From: Acinetobacter brisouii
GTDB lineage: Bacteria > Pseudomonadota > Gammaproteobacteria > Pseudomonadales > Moraxellaceae
Direction: 5' to 3'
Assembly: GCF_008993995.1 (NCBI RefSeq)
Contig: NZ_BKNN01000002.1
Location: 58,171 to 122,170, forward strand
DNA: 64,000 nucleotides
Each line of letters opens with the position of its first letter. Positions within the stretch are counted from its first letter, which is position 1. Below are positions 17,099 to 27,552 of this stretch, in pieces. The position numbers and the translations under genes are program-made. The notes below the pieces were generated by a model. The model saw only the letters and a list, made by a program, of their open reading frames with translations. It was not told the DNA's origin and did no database searches.

Positions 17099-18337
17099 TT
17101 ATTTTACATAGAAAGTTTTAAGCACTTTGCCTTGTAAAGTTTGCCCAATCAGTGGGGTATTTTTACCTTGAGAAAGAATCGTGTCTTTAGACACTTGCCA
17201 TTCTAGCTCAGGATCAACCAGTACCCAGCCCGCTTCTGCTTGCCAACGTTCCAGCATTTTTGCAACACGCGCAGGTGCAGTCGTGACTTTTTCAACCCAC
17301 TCAAGTGGAGTAAATACACCTTCACGAACCAACTGCGTACCTAAAGCCACATAAGTATCGAAAGCCGTGATGCCTGGTTCAGTTTCTGCAAATGGCATCA
17401 TTTTCGCTGAACTGCTCAATGGTTCATGATGGGTACAAATTGCATCAATCACACCCGATTTTACCGCTTCACGAAGCTGCGCTTTGTCTTGTTCTGCACG
17501 AAGTGGTGGACGAACATGAGCAAGCGAGTTAAAGCCATCAATCAAAGCATCGGTTAAATGCAACTGGTGCATGGCAACATCTGCTGTCACGGGTAAACCT
17601 TTAGCTTTTGCAGCAGCGATCAATTCAACTGAAGCGCCACTTGAAAGCAAACTAAAGTGAGCACGTACGCCTGTCACTTCAATCATCAACAAGTATTTAG
17701 CAATCGCAACCGTTTCCGCAATCGTCGGAATCATTGGCAAACCTTGACGTGATGCCACAAAACCTTCATGCACACAACCATCTTTTGCCAATTGTGGTTC
17801 TTCAGGATAGAACACCACGGTTAAACCTAAACCCGCTGCATATTCCAAGGTACGAATCACGACATCATCGTCTTGGAAAGCGGCATTGGCATTAGTCACC
17901 GCAGTACAGCCACCTTTTTTCAAGGCTGCCATGTTCGCAGGCTGTTTACCATTGAGACCTTGGGTTTGCGCGCCAATGATATGCAAATGAATTTTGCCAT
18001 CTTGCCATGCTTTTTCCACCAAGCCCTGAATCAAAGCACCATTGTCTTGCACAATCGGTTTTGAATCTGGCGGGGTAATCACATGCAAAATCCCATTTTC
18101 ACGCGCAGCCTGACCTTCAGATTTTAATGTCCCGTGCTGCTGCTGACCTGGTTCACGCAAACGTGCACACAAATCCACCATACTTGGCATGAGCCATTTG
18201 CCTTGACCGTCAATCACCTGATCGACTTCTGCCAAGTCGGCAACACGTTTACCCTGATCTAAATAAATTGTTTCGACGTGGTCTGTTTGTTGAACTGGAT
18301 CTAACACACGTACATTTTCAATTTTTACACGACTCAT
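17099..18337 (-). CDS. pyrC': Inactive dihydroorotase-like subunit of aspartate transcarbamoylase (PyrC')
   Basis: This 412-residue protein has the dihydroorotase/amidohydrolase fold but lacks the catalytic residues. Where active enzymes have DxHxHxR, this one has D55-L-C57-A-R59-L-R61, so both metal histidines are gone. The usual DHAPH motif reads THHEPL, and the middle His segment reads AHFSLLSSG. In Pseudomonas-type enzymes, such a pseudo-dihydroorotase is needed to assemble active aspartate transcarbamoylase. It lies 11 bases after pyrB, in the same operon. A true dihydroorotase must be encoded elsewhere. Confidence 0.92.
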   Translation of the reverse strand: MSRVKIENVRVLDPVQQTDHVETIYLDQGKRVADLAEVDQVIDGQGKWLMPSMVDLCARLREPGQQQHGTLKSEGQAARENGILHVITPPDSKPIVQDNGALIQGLVEKAWQDGKIHLHIIGAQTQGLNGKQPANMAALKKGGCTAVTNANAAFQDDDVVIRTLEYAAGLGLTVVFYPEEPQLAKDGCVHEGFVASRQGLPMIPTIAETVAIAKYLLMIEVTGVRAHFSLLSSGASVELIAAAKAKGLPVTADVAMHQLHLTDALIDGFNSLAHVRPPLRAEQDKAQLREAVKSGVIDAICTHHEPLSSSAKMMPFAETEPGITAFDTYVALGTQLVREGVFTPLEWVEKVTTAPARVAKMLERWQAEAGWVLVDPELEWQVSKDTILSQGKNTPLIGQTLQGKVLKTFYVK

Positions 18338-18348
18338 GTGTCTCGCCC

Positions 18349-19365
18349 TTATGCCGAAATTGCTTCAATTAAACCCTTGTCTTGCAACTGACCTTGCATC
18401 GCCAGTGCCAGTACAGCCATACGTACGGCAATCCCGTTGGTCACCTGATGCAAAATCACCGACTGTGGACCATCGGCAATGCTTGATGCAATTTCAACAC
18501 CACGGTTCATTGGGCCTGGATGCATGACGATACAATCAGGTTTTGCCATCGCAAGGCGAGTTTCATTCAAGCCATACATTTTGTGAAATTCAGATTGTGA
18601 TGCCAAAGCAGGCGAATCAATACGTTCATTTTGAATACGCAAAGTAATGATCACATCACAGTCTTTAATGCCTTCATCCATATTATTGAATAGGCGAACT
18701 TCGCTACCGTATTCTTCAAAACCCACTGGCAGCAACGTGTTTGGCCCAATCACACGAATATCTTTACAGCCTAAAGTCTGCAAAGCAGCAACGTCAGAAC
18801 GCGCCACACGAGAGTGTTTAATGTCACCAATGATCGCCACACTTAAAGCTTCAAATGGCTTTTTGGTTTCACGGCGAATGGTGAGCATGTCGAGCATGGC
18901 TTGGGTTGGATGGGCATGACGACCATCACCCGCATTAATAATCGCAACATGTGGACAAACATCTTTGGCAATAAAATGTGCTGCACCTGAAGATGAATGA
19001 CGAACCACAAAAATATCGGCTGCCATGGCTTCAAGATTCCACAGCGTATCGCGCAGCGTTTCACCTTTTGAAGTACTTGAACGTGCAATATCAATATTCA
19101 ACACGTTGGCAGAAAGACGTTTTGCTGCCGCTTCAAAAGTAGTACGGGTACGCGTTGAGTTCTCGAAGAAAAGATTCATGACCGTGCGCCCTTCTAAAAG
19201 TGGCGAGGTAATCAATTGATTATTTTCGTTGATAAAGGTCTGTGCTGTATCAAGAATTTTGGTGAGGGTCTGTTTGGAAAGACCTTCGATGGTCAAGAAA
19301 TGCTTAAGATTGCCATGTTCATTGAGTTGAATCTGACTCGGACTATGCAATGCAGCCAAATGCAT
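18349..19365 (-). CDS. pyrB: Aspartate carbamoyltransferase catalytic subunit
   Basis: PyrB condenses carbamoyl phosphate and aspartate, the committed step of pyrimidine synthesis. In the 338-residue protein the carbamoyl-phosphate loop S70-T-R-T-R-T is intact, as are [11 protein letters not shown] and the aspartate-binding RIQNER region. It is longer than the E. coli catalytic chain, with an N-terminal extension typical of class A enzymes that pair with PyrC'. ATG 19365 follows AAGGAATCTCTC; a start six codons upstream overlaps that ribosome site. No pyrI is present. Confidence 0.96.
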   Translation of the reverse strand: MHLAALHSPSQIQLNEHGNLKHFLTIEGLSKQTLTKILDTAQTFINENNQLITSPLLEGRTVMNLFFENSTRTRTTFEAAAKRLSANVLNIDIARSSTSKGETLRDTLWNLEAMAADIFVVRHSSSGAAHFIAKDVCPHVAIINAGDGRHAHPTQAMLDMLTIRRETKKPFEALSVAIIGDIKHSRVARSDVAALQTLGCKDIRVIGPNTLLPVGFEEYGSEVRLFNNMDEGIKDCDVIITLRIQNERIDSPALASQSEFHKMYGLNETRLAMAKPDCIVMHPGPMNRGVEIASSIADGPQSVILHQVTNGIAVRMAVLALAMQGQLQDKGLIEAISA

Positions 19366-19683
19366 GAGAGATTCCTTGTACATTAAGTTAACGCATTATA
19401 CAGATAATTTTATCTCGCGGGCAGTTGAAGTTTTCAACAATTAAATTTTTATCACCAAGATCAAGGGCTTCTAATGCTGAATTCTCATTCACATCAATAA
19501 AATGATGCTTTTAAAGGCGCATTTTTGATGACTAATTTTTGAGAAAATACAGCTTTAAAGCCGAATTATTCCACCAAGATTCACCTCATTTTTAAAAAAT
19601 CGGTTCTGTCATTTTAATCCACAAGTTTTCCTGTAAAAAATACGTTAAAATAGCCGTTTGCTTTGCTGCTTTTGGAAATTTAC
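19366..19683. other. Divergent intergenic region pyrB / rlmKL
   Basis: About 318 bases without a gene. It must hold the promoters for both flanking genes, but I see only weak -10-like AT-rich stretches (for example GTTAAAATA near 19643). No clear attenuator, riboswitch or repeat was found. Confidence 0.5.
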
Positions 19684-21885
19684 ATGACTTCGAAACCTCG
19701 TCTTTCTACATATTGGGTTACCTGTGCAGATGGACTTGAAACCTTACTCCAAGAAGAATTACAAGAGTTGGGGATTCAAAATATTGAGCGCCTAGCTGGA
19801 CGTTTAATTTTCAAAGGCACATTGGAACACGCCTATCGCATTTGCATGTGGTCACGTTTGGCTTCTCGTGTCCTCTTGCCTATTCATACCTATGAACTTG
19901 AACATACTCACGATGCCCGTGATGTTGCAGAAGAACTCTATGAAGGTGCGATCAGCTTTGACTGGTCTTTAATTTTTGCACCACAAAGCACGTTTGCCAT
20001 TCGTTTACACGCTGAACGTGAAATTAAGGTCAACACGCAGTTTGCGACTTTGCGCGTAAAAGATGGTGTCGTTGACAGCTTCATGGAAGCAGTCGGTCGT
20101 CGTCCAAGTATTGATACCAAACAGCCAGAAATTACCTTGTATGTTTTGGCAGGTAAAACGGAACATACTTATTGCCTAGATTTGTCGGGTGATTCACTGC
20201 ACAGACGTGGCTACCGTCGTTATATGACCGATGCCCCAATTAAAGAAAACTTGGCAGCAGCAATTTTAAATAAAGCCAAACTGGCACAGCGTCGCCCTGA
20301 AATTTTCCTTGATCCAATGTGTGGTTCAGGCACATTTATTATTGAAGCATTGATGATTTTAACCGATCGTGCACCGGGTTTGGTTCGTCGTTTTGGTTTC
20401 AACGGTTGGCATGGTCACGACCATGAATTGTGGATGGGCATTAAAGCTGAAGCAGCAGAGCGCCATGAAGCTGCACTCGAACAGCCTTTACCTCAGTTCT
20501 ATGCGTATGATGCAGACTGGGAAGCCGTGAAAGCAACGCGTCAAAACATCATGGCGGCAGGTTTTGACAAACTGCTTGATGCGATTCAAATTGAAGAACG
20601 TACACTTGCAGACTGGCCAGAGTTTGACAGCAGCAAATCTGCGATGATTGTCACTAACCCACCCTATGGTGAGCGTTTGGGGGATAAAGCGTCTAACCGT
20701 GCTTTATATTTGGGGTTGTCTGCAAAATTACAGGAAACTTTCCCGAATCAATACGCAGCCGTGATTGCTTCTCAGGTTGAACAAGCCGATGTATTGGCAT
20801 TTAGCCAGCCTGAAACCTTGCGTTTAATGAATGGTAAACTTCCAATTTACATTCGTTTGGGTCAAATCAAACCACAAGTTCACACGCAACCTTTCCTTGC
20901 AACGTGGCAGCCACAGCAATTTGAAGAAATTGAGGGCGCACAAGATTTTGCCAATCGTCTGCAAAAAAATATGCAAGCCTTGAAAAAATGGGCAACCAGC
21001 GAAAATGTCTATTGCTTACGTCTGTACGATGCAGATTTGCCAGATTTTAACGTGGCAATTGATGTTTATGGCGACCGCTTACATGTTCAGGAATATGCTC
21101 CACCGAAAAAAATTGACCCTGAAAAAGCCAAAAAACGCTTTAACCTTGCGTTAACTGCCATTCGTGCAGTGACAGGTCTTGGTCGTGATGCAATTTTTAT
21201 TAAAACCCGCGCCCGCCAAGAAGGCAAGACGCAGTACACTAAACAAAGTACTGCGTCTAAACGCTTTATTGTCAAAGAAGGCAAAGCCAAGATTTTAGTC
21301 AACATGACTGACTATTTGGATACAGGTCTGTTCCTTGATCACCGTCAAATTCGTCTACGCATTGCTCAAGAAGCCAAAGGCAAACATTTCTTGAACTTGT
21401 ACAGCTACACCTCTACAGCAAGCCTGCATGCAGCGCTTGGCGGTGCAGCAAGTACAACCAGCGTCGACTTATCGAACACTTACATCAACTGGTCAAAAGA
21501 AAACTTTGTTTTAAATGGTCTTACTGTAGATCATGCTGATGAACAACATGCGTTCTTTATCAGTGACTGTTTCGAGTGGCTCAAAGAAGGTCATGAGCAA
21601 TATGACCTAATCTTTATTGACCCACCAACTTTCTCAAACTCAAAGAAATTCTATGGCACATTCGATGTACAACGTGACCATGTTTCTTTGATTAAACGTG
21701 CCATGAACCGTTTAAGCTCAGATGGAACACTGTACTTCTCGAACAACTATCGTGGCTTTGAGCTAGATGAAGAAATTGAAGCCATGTTTGATATCCAAGA
21801 AATCAGCAATGAAACTATTGGCCCTGACTTCAAGCGTAATCAGAAAATCCACCGTGCGTGGAAAATCCAGCATTTAGTTAATTAA
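19684..21885 (+). CDS. rlmL: Bifunctional 23S rRNA methyltransferase RlmKL
   Basis: This enzyme methylates 23S rRNA at G2445 (N2, RlmL half) and G2069 (N7, RlmK half). The 733-residue protein has an N-terminal ferredoxin-like/THUMP region, a first methyltransferase domain with DPMCGSGTFIIEA and catalytic NPPYGERLG, and a second domain with FLNLYSYTST and IDPPTFSNS. This fused form is the normal gammaproteobacterial architecture. ATG 19684 follows GGAAATTTAC; the frame is open seven codons further upstream but without a ribosome site. Confidence 0.96.
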   Translation: MTSKPRLSTYWVTCADGLETLLQEELQELGIQNIERLAGRLIFKGTLEHAYRICMWSRLASRVLLPIHTYELEHTHDARDVAEELYEGAISFDWSLIFAPQSTFAIRLHAEREIKVNTQFATLRVKDGVVDSFMEAVGRRPSIDTKQPEITLYVLAGKTEHTYCLDLSGDSLHRRGYRRYMTDAPIKENLAAAILNKAKLAQRRPEIFLDPMCGSGTFIIEALMILTDRAPGLVRRFGFNGWHGHDHELWMGIKAEAAERHEAALEQPLPQFYAYDADWEAVKATRQNIMAAGFDKLLDAIQIEERTLADWPEFDSSKSAMIVTNPPYGERLGDKASNRALYLGLSAKLQETFPNQYAAVIASQVEQADVLAFSQPETLRLMNGKLPIYIRLGQIKPQVHTQPFLATWQPQQFEEIEGAQDFANRLQKNMQALKKWATSENVYCLRLYDADLPDFNVAIDVYGDRLHVQEYAPPKKIDPEKAKKRFNLALTAIRAVTGLGRDAIFIKTRARQEGKTQYTKQSTASKRFIVKEGKAKILVNMTDYLDTGLFLDHRQIRLRIAQEAKGKHFLNLYSYTSTASLHAALGGAASTTSVDLSNTYINWSKENFVLNGLTVDHADEQHAFFISDCFEWLKEGHEQYDLIFIDPPTFSNSKKFYGTFDVQRDHVSLIKRAMNRLSSDGTLYFSNNYRGFELDEEIEAMFDIQEISNETIGPDFKRNQKIHRAWKIQHLVN

Positions 21886-21900
21886 ACGAGCCGTATCAAA

Positions 21901-21930
21901 AAAAATGCCAAGCAATTGCTTGGCATTTTT
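21901..21930. terminator. Bidirectional terminator rlmKL / DUF945
   Basis: A perfect palindrome (AAAAATGCCAAGCAA and its complement) between convergent genes, with T-runs on both strands. Confidence 0.88.
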
Positions 21931-21947
21931 TATTTTATCTGCAAAAT

Positions 21948-23243
21948 TTAAGGATAGGTCGTCTGACCATTTTCATATTTCACTGCAAAATCAATACTGT
22001 TTGCATTTACTTTAGCGTGCATCGCCTGTGCTGCCTGAGTCACTGCACGGTCATAATCTTGCTCAGACATTCCTGAAGGCATTTTTCCTGATGCCATCAT
22101 CATACTGCGTAATAGTTGCTTATCGACACTGGCTTTTGCATCTAATTGGAAAACTTGCGGCACTTTGACACGTAATTCATCTAAGTTGGCATAACTATTT
22201 GGTAGAAACTTACCATTAAGATCTGCGGTCATTTTGCCATTACCAAATTCAATTTGGTTGCCTTTTGATTCAAAACTAAACCCATGTGCCAAGATTTTTA
22301 ATAACTGATTCTCTAAGACCTGTTGTTGACTGTTCTGATTTGCATTACAGACTGCAGACTCTTGATTTGCTAAGCGCACAAATTCTGCTAATGCGGGTGT
22401 ATCAATTCCCATATAATTGATATTAACGCGCATATTGGTCAGTTTTTTCGTATCGGCAGATATATTATCAATCGACATCACCATCTTGAGCATGGTTTCT
22501 TTTTCTTGGACATCAAGATCTGTATTTAATTTAAATTTGTCTATGTCGAGATTCAGGCGCTTTCCTGCTCCTTGATCTAACACAACCATTTTTTGAATAG
22601 AGAATTCTGTTTTTCCAGACTGCAGCTTATCTGTGAGCAAACCATGATCGGTCTTCAACTGCATACTTTGTAAACTAAAATAATCGTTACCATTGCGTAC
22701 AGTAAAACCAGGCATATTCAGATCAGCTTCGGTCATCGCATACTGACCATTTTCTTTTTTTAATTTTGCCGTGCCATTAACCCCATTCCAAACGAACTGG
22801 AAGTCATCACGTTGTTCATCAATTGGAGGACTGCTGATTTTCATATTCACTGTACCCAACCAATTCAGTTGAGTATCTAACTTAAGTAGTGCCTGATTTT
22901 TTAATACCCAGCGATAAATATCTGCACTTTTCTTGCCCTGTAATTCCGCATTAATATCAGACTGAATATGATAACCATTCCAAGAACGCTGAATATGATC
23001 AACCCCTTTAATCACAACTGAATTATTTGGCTGGCATGGATTGGGAACAATTTTATAAGACCAATGTGCATCGCCTGAGAATAGCCCCATATTGAGCTGA
23101 GCATCTTGTTTTTGAAATACGCCATTATTTTTATTAAGTTCAGTATAATACGTTTTTAGACGGTGATCTGCATAAAAATTTGCACCTACTGCACCACTGA
23201 CCAAAATTGCACCTAGTGCAACAATCATTCCTTTTTTCTGCAT
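21948..23243 (-). CDS. DUF945 (YdgA-like) envelope protein
   Basis: This 431-residue protein has a signal anchor at residues about 5-22 (GMIVALGAILVSGAVGA) followed by a large periplasmic, beta-rich region typical of DUF945/YdgA proteins. The role of the family is not firmly known. Motifs visible are LFSGDAHWSYKI near the N-terminus and a repeated pattern of amphipathic strands (for example TADLNGKFLP, QLNWLGTVNMKIS). The ATG at 23243 is used instead of TTG two codons upstream. It lies downstream of the clpB terminator and is probably transcribed alone. Confidence 0.8.
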   Translation of the reverse strand: MQKKGMIVALGAILVSGAVGANFYADHRLKTYYTELNKNNGVFQKQDAQLNMGLFSGDAHWSYKIVPNPCQPNNSVVIKGVDHIQRSWNGYHIQSDINAELQGKKSADIYRWVLKNQALLKLDTQLNWLGTVNMKISSPPIDEQRDDFQFVWNGVNGTAKLKKENGQYAMTEADLNMPGFTVRNGNDYFSLQSMQLKTDHGLLTDKLQSGKTEFSIQKMVVLDQGAGKRLNLDIDKFKLNTDLDVQEKETMLKMVMSIDNISADTKKLTNMRVNINYMGIDTPALAEFVRLANQESAVCNANQNSQQQVLENQLLKILAHGFSFESKGNQIEFGNGKMTADLNGKFLPNSYANLDELRVKVPQVFQLDAKASVDKQLLRSMMMASGKMPSGMSEQDYDRAVTQAAQAMHAKVNANSIDFAVKYENGQTTYP

Positions 23244-23346
23244 AGTCAAGATTCTCTAAAAATAATATGCTTTGTTTGATTATGTTTATGGCTATAGCAT
23301 ACGATATTCTTACAAAAATACAACTTTTGTACTTATTTCCTCCATG

Positions 23347-23381
23347 ATAAAAAGTCCATACCCAATTTTTGGGTATGGACT
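23347..23381 (-). terminator. Terminator of clpB
   Basis: A 13-bp stem (AGTCCATACCCAA and its complement) with a 3-base loop is followed on the minus strand by five T, 23 bases past the clpB stop. Confidence 0.87.
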
Positions 23382-23403
23382 CTATATTTCTCAGCAAGGC
23401 ATA

Positions 23404-25986
23404 TTAGCTCAGTTTCAGCTTGCTAAATTGTAAATGTCCATTTTCGGAGCTAATTACAATATTGTCACCTGGCAAAAATTCACCTGACAAGATCTTTTGC
23501 GCCAAGCTGTTTTCAACCTGTTGCTGAATGGCGCGTTTCAGTGGACGTGCACCATAGACTGGATCAAAACCAGCATCAATCAATGCATCAAATGCACTGT
23601 CTTCAACGGTTAAGCTCATGTCTTTATCCGCCAAGCGACTACGTAAGCGACTAAGCTGAATATCCGCAATACCACGAATTTGCGCTTTTTTGAGTGAATG
23701 GAAGATCACCAACTCATCAATACGGTTAATAAATTCAGGACGGAAATGCTCACTCACCGCATTCATAACCACAGTACGAATTTCATCATCTTTCGCATGT
23801 TCACCTAACTCACGCACATCTTGCGAGCCTAAGTTTGAAGTCATTACAATCACGGTATTTTTAAAGTCCACCACACGACCTTGTGAATCAGTTAAGCGAC
23901 CATCATCCAGAACTTGCAATAAAATATTGAAAACATCTGGATGGGCTTTTTCAACTTCATCAAACAGCACCACGCTATATGGTTTACGACGCACAGCTTC
24001 GGTTAACACACCACCCTCTTCATAACCAACATAGCCCGGAGGTGCACCGACTAAACGGCTCACAGAGTGTTTCTCCATGAACTCACTCATATCAATACGA
24101 ATCATGGCATCGTCACTATCAAACAAGAAGTTTGCCAATGCTTTGGTTAATTCTGTTTTACCGACCCCTGTTGGTCCTAAGAACAAGAACGAACCACTTG
24201 GTCGGTTTGGATCGGACAATCCAGCACGTGAACGACGTACCGCATTCGATACTGCGACCACAGCTTCATCTTGTCCAACCACACGTTGATGTAAAAACTC
24301 TTCCATATGTAGGAGTTTTTCACGTTCACCCTGTAGCATTTTAGACACAGGAATACCCGTTGCAGCACTGACCACTTCCGCAATTTCATTTTCAGTGACT
24401 TTATTACGCAACAGTTTTGGCTCTTCAGCTTCCTCTTCAACCGCTTCGTCTTGTGCCAACTGTTTTTGTAACTCTGGAATCACGCCATACTGTAAACGGC
24501 TTGCTTCTGCCAAATCACCTTCACGCTGCGCTTTCTCAAAAGCGATACGTGCTTGATCTAATTTAATTTGTGCATCTTTAGTGCCTTCAACCAAGATTTT
24601 CTCAGCCTTCCAGATTTCTTCCAAATCATTGTATTCATTTTGAACTTCAATGATCTGTTTCTCTAGATGAGCAACTTCAGCTTTACTGCCTGAGTCCTCA
24701 TCTTTTTTCACCGCTTCAAGCTGCATTTTAAGCTGAATCAAACGGCGATCGAGTTTATCTAAAGCTTCAGGCTTAGAATCGAGTTCCATTTTAATCCGTG
24801 ATGCTGCCTCATCAATTAAGTCAATTGCTTTATCTGGCAGTTGACGGTCAGTGATATAACGATGCGACATTTTCGCTGCTGCAATAATCGCAGAGTCAAG
24901 AATTTTCACCCCGTGATGCACTTCATAGCGTTCTTTTAAACCACGTAAAATCGCAATGGTATCTTCAACGCTCGGTTCATCGACCAAAACTTTTTGGAAA
25001 CGACGCTCAAGGGCTGCATCTTTTTCAATATATTGGCGATATTCATCTAAGGTCGTTGCACCGACACAACGTAATTCACCCCGTGCCAACGCAGGTTTCA
25101 ACATATTTCCTGCATCCATCGCACCATCGGTTTTACCTGCACCAACCAAAGTATGCAATTCATCAATAAACAGAATGACTTGCCCTTCTTGTTTGGCTAA
25201 ATCAGTTAAAACCGCTTTTAAACGCTCTTCAAATTCACCACGATATTTCGCACCTGCCAATAGTGAACCTAAGTCTAAAGATAAAACACGTTTACCTTTC
25301 AAACTTTCAGGGACTTCACCATTAATAATGCGCTGTGCCAAACCCTCAACAATCGCAGTTTTACCGACACCTGGTTCACCAATCAGCACTGGATTGTTTT
25401 TGGTACGGCGTGATAAGACTTGAATAGTACGGCGAATTTCATCATCACGACCAATCACAGGGTCAAGCTTGCCCGATGCTGCACGTTCGGTCAGGTCAAT
25501 GGTGTATTTATTTAAAGAGTCACGTTGATCTTCGTGATTATTACTCATGACTTTGTCTTTGCCTCGAATGGATTCGATTACTTTGCGTAATCCTTCAACG
25601 GTTACGCCTACACTGGTTAAAATGGTTTTGGTCGAACCGACTTCAGCCAAAGCCAACATCACCCAATCTGTTGAAATAAACTCATCCCCTGCTTTTTGTG
25701 CATAGCGGTCTGCCAAATTCAGCATTTTGACCGCATCGGGATTGAGATGAATATCTCCTGTTGGGTTCGAGATGATTGCAGCATTGCTTAAAGCTTGCTC
25801 CAGTTTCTGTTTCAGTTCTGGTATGCGCGCGCCTGCTTGCTGTAACAAGCTAAGATTTGAAGCTTCTTCAAGCAATGTGACCAAAATATGGATATTGTCA
25901 ATTGCAGTATGATCTTTCCCCATCGCCAAAGACTGCGCATCGGATAAAGCTTGCTGCAATCGATTGGTAAATTTTTCAAAACGCAT
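23404..25986 (-). CDS. clpB: ATP-dependent disaggregase ClpB
   Basis: ClpB is the hexameric Hsp100 chaperone that pulls apart protein aggregates with DnaK. The 860-residue protein has the N-domain with two Clp repeats (residues 1-145), the first AAA module with Walker A GEPGVGKT (about 200-210), the coiled-coil middle domain (about 405-525) that marks ClpB rather than ClpA, the second AAA module with GPTGVGKT (about 605), and a C-terminal D2-small domain. The ribosome site GAGG precedes the ATG. A heat-shock-type promoter lies 40 bases upstream. Confidence 0.97.
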   Translation of the reverse strand: MRFEKFTNRLQQALSDAQSLAMGKDHTAIDNIHILVTLLEEASNLSLLQQAGARIPELKQKLEQALSNAAIISNPTGDIHLNPDAVKMLNLADRYAQKAGDEFISTDWVMLALAEVGSTKTILTSVGVTVEGLRKVIESIRGKDKVMSNNHEDQRDSLNKYTIDLTERAASGKLDPVIGRDDEIRRTIQVLSRRTKNNPVLIGEPGVGKTAIVEGLAQRIINGEVPESLKGKRVLSLDLGSLLAGAKYRGEFEERLKAVLTDLAKQEGQVILFIDELHTLVGAGKTDGAMDAGNMLKPALARGELRCVGATTLDEYRQYIEKDAALERRFQKVLVDEPSVEDTIAILRGLKERYEVHHGVKILDSAIIAAAKMSHRYITDRQLPDKAIDLIDEAASRIKMELDSKPEALDKLDRRLIQLKMQLEAVKKDEDSGSKAEVAHLEKQIIEVQNEYNDLEEIWKAEKILVEGTKDAQIKLDQARIAFEKAQREGDLAEASRLQYGVIPELQKQLAQDEAVEEEAEEPKLLRNKVTENEIAEVVSAATGIPVSKMLQGEREKLLHMEEFLHQRVVGQDEAVVAVSNAVRRSRAGLSDPNRPSGSFLFLGPTGVGKTELTKALANFLFDSDDAMIRIDMSEFMEKHSVSRLVGAPPGYVGYEEGGVLTEAVRRKPYSVVLFDEVEKAHPDVFNILLQVLDDGRLTDSQGRVVDFKNTVIVMTSNLGSQDVRELGEHAKDDEIRTVVMNAVSEHFRPEFINRIDELVIFHSLKKAQIRGIADIQLSRLRSRLADKDMSLTVEDSAFDALIDAGFDPVYGARPLKRAIQQQVENSLAQKILSGEFLPGDNIVISSENGHLQFSKLKLS

Positions 25987-26025
25987 TATTGTTATACCTC
26001 ATCATCAATTTGCTACTTAACTAAT

Positions 26026-26053
26026 ATATGGGAACACTTATTTAAATTTCAAA
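26026..26053 (-). promoter_or_regulatory. Sigma-32 (RpoH) type promoter of clpB
   Basis: On the minus strand the sequence reads TTTGAAA, 13 bases, then TCCCATAT. The heat-shock sigma consensus is CTTGAAA and CCCCATNT with 13-17 bases between, so 6/7 and 7/8 positions match at allowed spacing. It sits 40 bases before the clpB ATG, which fits the known heat-shock control of clpB. Confidence 0.8.
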
Positions 26054-26170
26054 TATTTTTCTATGATTTTTCAAATATTTATAAAAAATCATTATATATA
26101 ATTCAGTATTAATATGTGGCTCATTTAAATTTTTTTCAAGTCAAAAAACCAAAATTTCTGCACAAAAACA

Positions 26171-26198
26171 AAAAAAAGCCAGTTATATAAACTGACTT
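26171..26198 (-). terminator. Terminator of the OsmC-family gene
   Basis: On the minus strand an 8-bp stem (AGTCAGTT / AACTGGCT with one G-U pair) is followed by eight T, 18 bases past the stop. Confidence 0.8.
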
Positions 26199-26215
26199 CC
26201 TTTACACGGCATATT

Positions 26216-26638
26216 TTATGCTACTTCGACAATTTCAAAGTCATGGGTAATTTCTACACCACCACTTGAAAGCATCTTGCTTGCAGAACAATATTTTTCT
26301 GCCGATAATTCAACCGCTTTTGCGACCTGCTTTTCTTTCAAGGCCTTGCCTGAGACGACAAAGTGTAAATGAATCTTGGTAAAGACCGCAGGAACTTCGT
26401 CAGCACGTTCCGCTTGTAGCTGACATTCAACACCATCAATGTCCTGACGGGCTTTTTTTAGAATGGTTACAATATCAAACGATGCGCAGCCACCGAGTCC
26501 CATTAGAATCAATTCCATAGGGCGTGCGCCACGATTTTCACCGCCATAAGCAGGTGCCCCATCCATGATTACGCTATGACCACTCTCAGACTTTGCTTCA
26601 AATGCAACATTCTCGAGCCATTGAACTGTTGATCGCAT
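26216..26638 (-). CDS. OsmC family protein (YhfA-like)
   Basis: This 140-residue protein belongs to the OsmC/Ohr superfamily of thiol peroxidases. Both cysteines of the family are present, C51 in LGGCASFD and C117 in EKYCSASKML. The sequence resembles the YhfA branch more than Ohr or OsmC proper, so organic-peroxide activity is possible but not shown. The gene is divergent from the Crp/Vfr-type regulator 138 bases away; in several gammaproteobacteria this gene is next to crp. Confidence 0.9.
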   Translation of the reverse strand: MRSTVQWLENVAFEAKSESGHSVIMDGAPAYGGENRGARPMELILMGLGGCASFDIVTILKKARQDIDGVECQLQAERADEVPAVFTKIHLHFVVSGKALKEKQVAKAVELSAEKYCSASKMLSSGGVEITHDFEIVEVA

Positions 26639-26776
26639 TGCAACTACCTAAAAAAAATATAGATTACTGTGTGCTAGTACACTAACACAATTTATTTAGA
26701 GAAGGAATTTTCCTACATATATTAACAAAGACCAAAAGTTACCTTTTGCTTTTTTATTTTTTTGGAACAAAGAATC

Positions 26777-27472
26777 ATGTCGGCTAATCTCTTTCCATTC
26801 GCAAACGATGCACTTTCTCCCAACCATTTGCCAGAATCGGTTAAAGCTTTATTAAAACGCGCATATATTAACCGTTACCCAAAGCGCATGAGCATCGTTG
26901 AGGTGGGCAACGAGTCAAAATCGCTTTATCTAATATTAAAAGGTTCTGTTTCTATTTTACTTAAAGAAGACGACGATCGTGAAATCGTGGTTGCTTACCT
27001 CAATGCAGGTGATTTTTTTGGCGAGATGGGATTATTTGAAGCTGAACCGCTACGTACCGCTGAAGTCCGTACTCGTGAAGTCTGTGAAATTGCAGAAATT
27101 TCGTATGAAAATTTTTTAGAGTTAAGCAAACAGTATCCTGACCTAAGCTATGCTGTTTTTGCTCAATTGGCACGCCGCCTGAAAAACACCACACGTAAAA
27201 TGACCGACTTGGCATTTATTGATGTGACAGGTCGTATTGCACGTTGCTTAATTGAACTTGCCAATCAACCTGAAGCAATGCTTTTGCCAAATGGTCGTCA
27301 AATCCGTATTACCCGCCAAGAAATTGGGCGTATTGTCGGCTGTTCTCGTGAAATGGTTGGGCGTGTCCTTAAATCTCTTGAAGATCAAGGAATGATTGAA
27401 ACTGAAGGTAAAGCGATTCTGATTTACGATAGCGCACTAGAAAATTCTGAAAACTCCGATCATTCTGCATAA
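26777..27472 (+). CDS. vfr: Crp/Vfr-like cyclic-nucleotide regulator
   Basis: This 231-residue transcription factor has an N-terminal cyclic-nucleotide domain and a C-terminal winged helix. The cAMP pocket is recognisable: GEMGLFE and LRTAEVRT (Arg kept, the following Ser replaced by Thr), and TT in LKNTTRKM where E. coli Crp has Thr-Ser. The helix-turn-helix RITRQEIGRIVGCSREMVGRVL is nearly that of Crp. ATG 26777 is chosen; the upstream TTG gives five extra residues. It is closest in design to Pseudomonas Vfr, so vfr is used as a provisional symbol. Confidence 0.9.
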   Translation: MSANLFPFANDALSPNHLPESVKALLKRAYINRYPKRMSIVEVGNESKSLYLILKGSVSILLKEDDDREIVVAYLNAGDFFGEMGLFEAEPLRTAEVRTREVCEIAEISYENFLELSKQYPDLSYAVFAQLARRLKNTTRKMTDLAFIDVTGRIARCLIELANQPEAMLLPNGRQIRITRQEIGRIVGCSREMVGRVLKSLEDQGMIETEGKAILIYDSALENSENSDHSA

Positions 27473-27487
27473 TTAGTTGATCAGCTC

Positions 27488-27514
27488 AAGCAAATCTTCG
27501 GATTTGCTTTTTTA
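27488..27514 (+). terminator. UUCG-tetraloop terminator of the Crp/Vfr gene
   Basis: A 9-bp stem (AAGCAAATC / GATTTGCTT) is closed by the very stable C(UUCG)G tetraloop and followed by a T-run. Confidence 0.88.
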
Positions 27515-27552
27515 TTTAAGCCTAATCATCACAATTAGACAGAGGTACCTTC

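Noticed and set aside
19366-19683. Pyrimidine attenuator upstream of pyrB
   Set aside because: No leader peptide or U-tailed hairpin was visible before pyrB on the minus strand.
24956-25423. 155-codon open frame on the plus strand inside clpB
   Set aside because: It is fully antisense to a well-conserved chaperone domain, has Ser/Arg-rich composition typical of reversed coding sequence, and no ribosome site or promoter.
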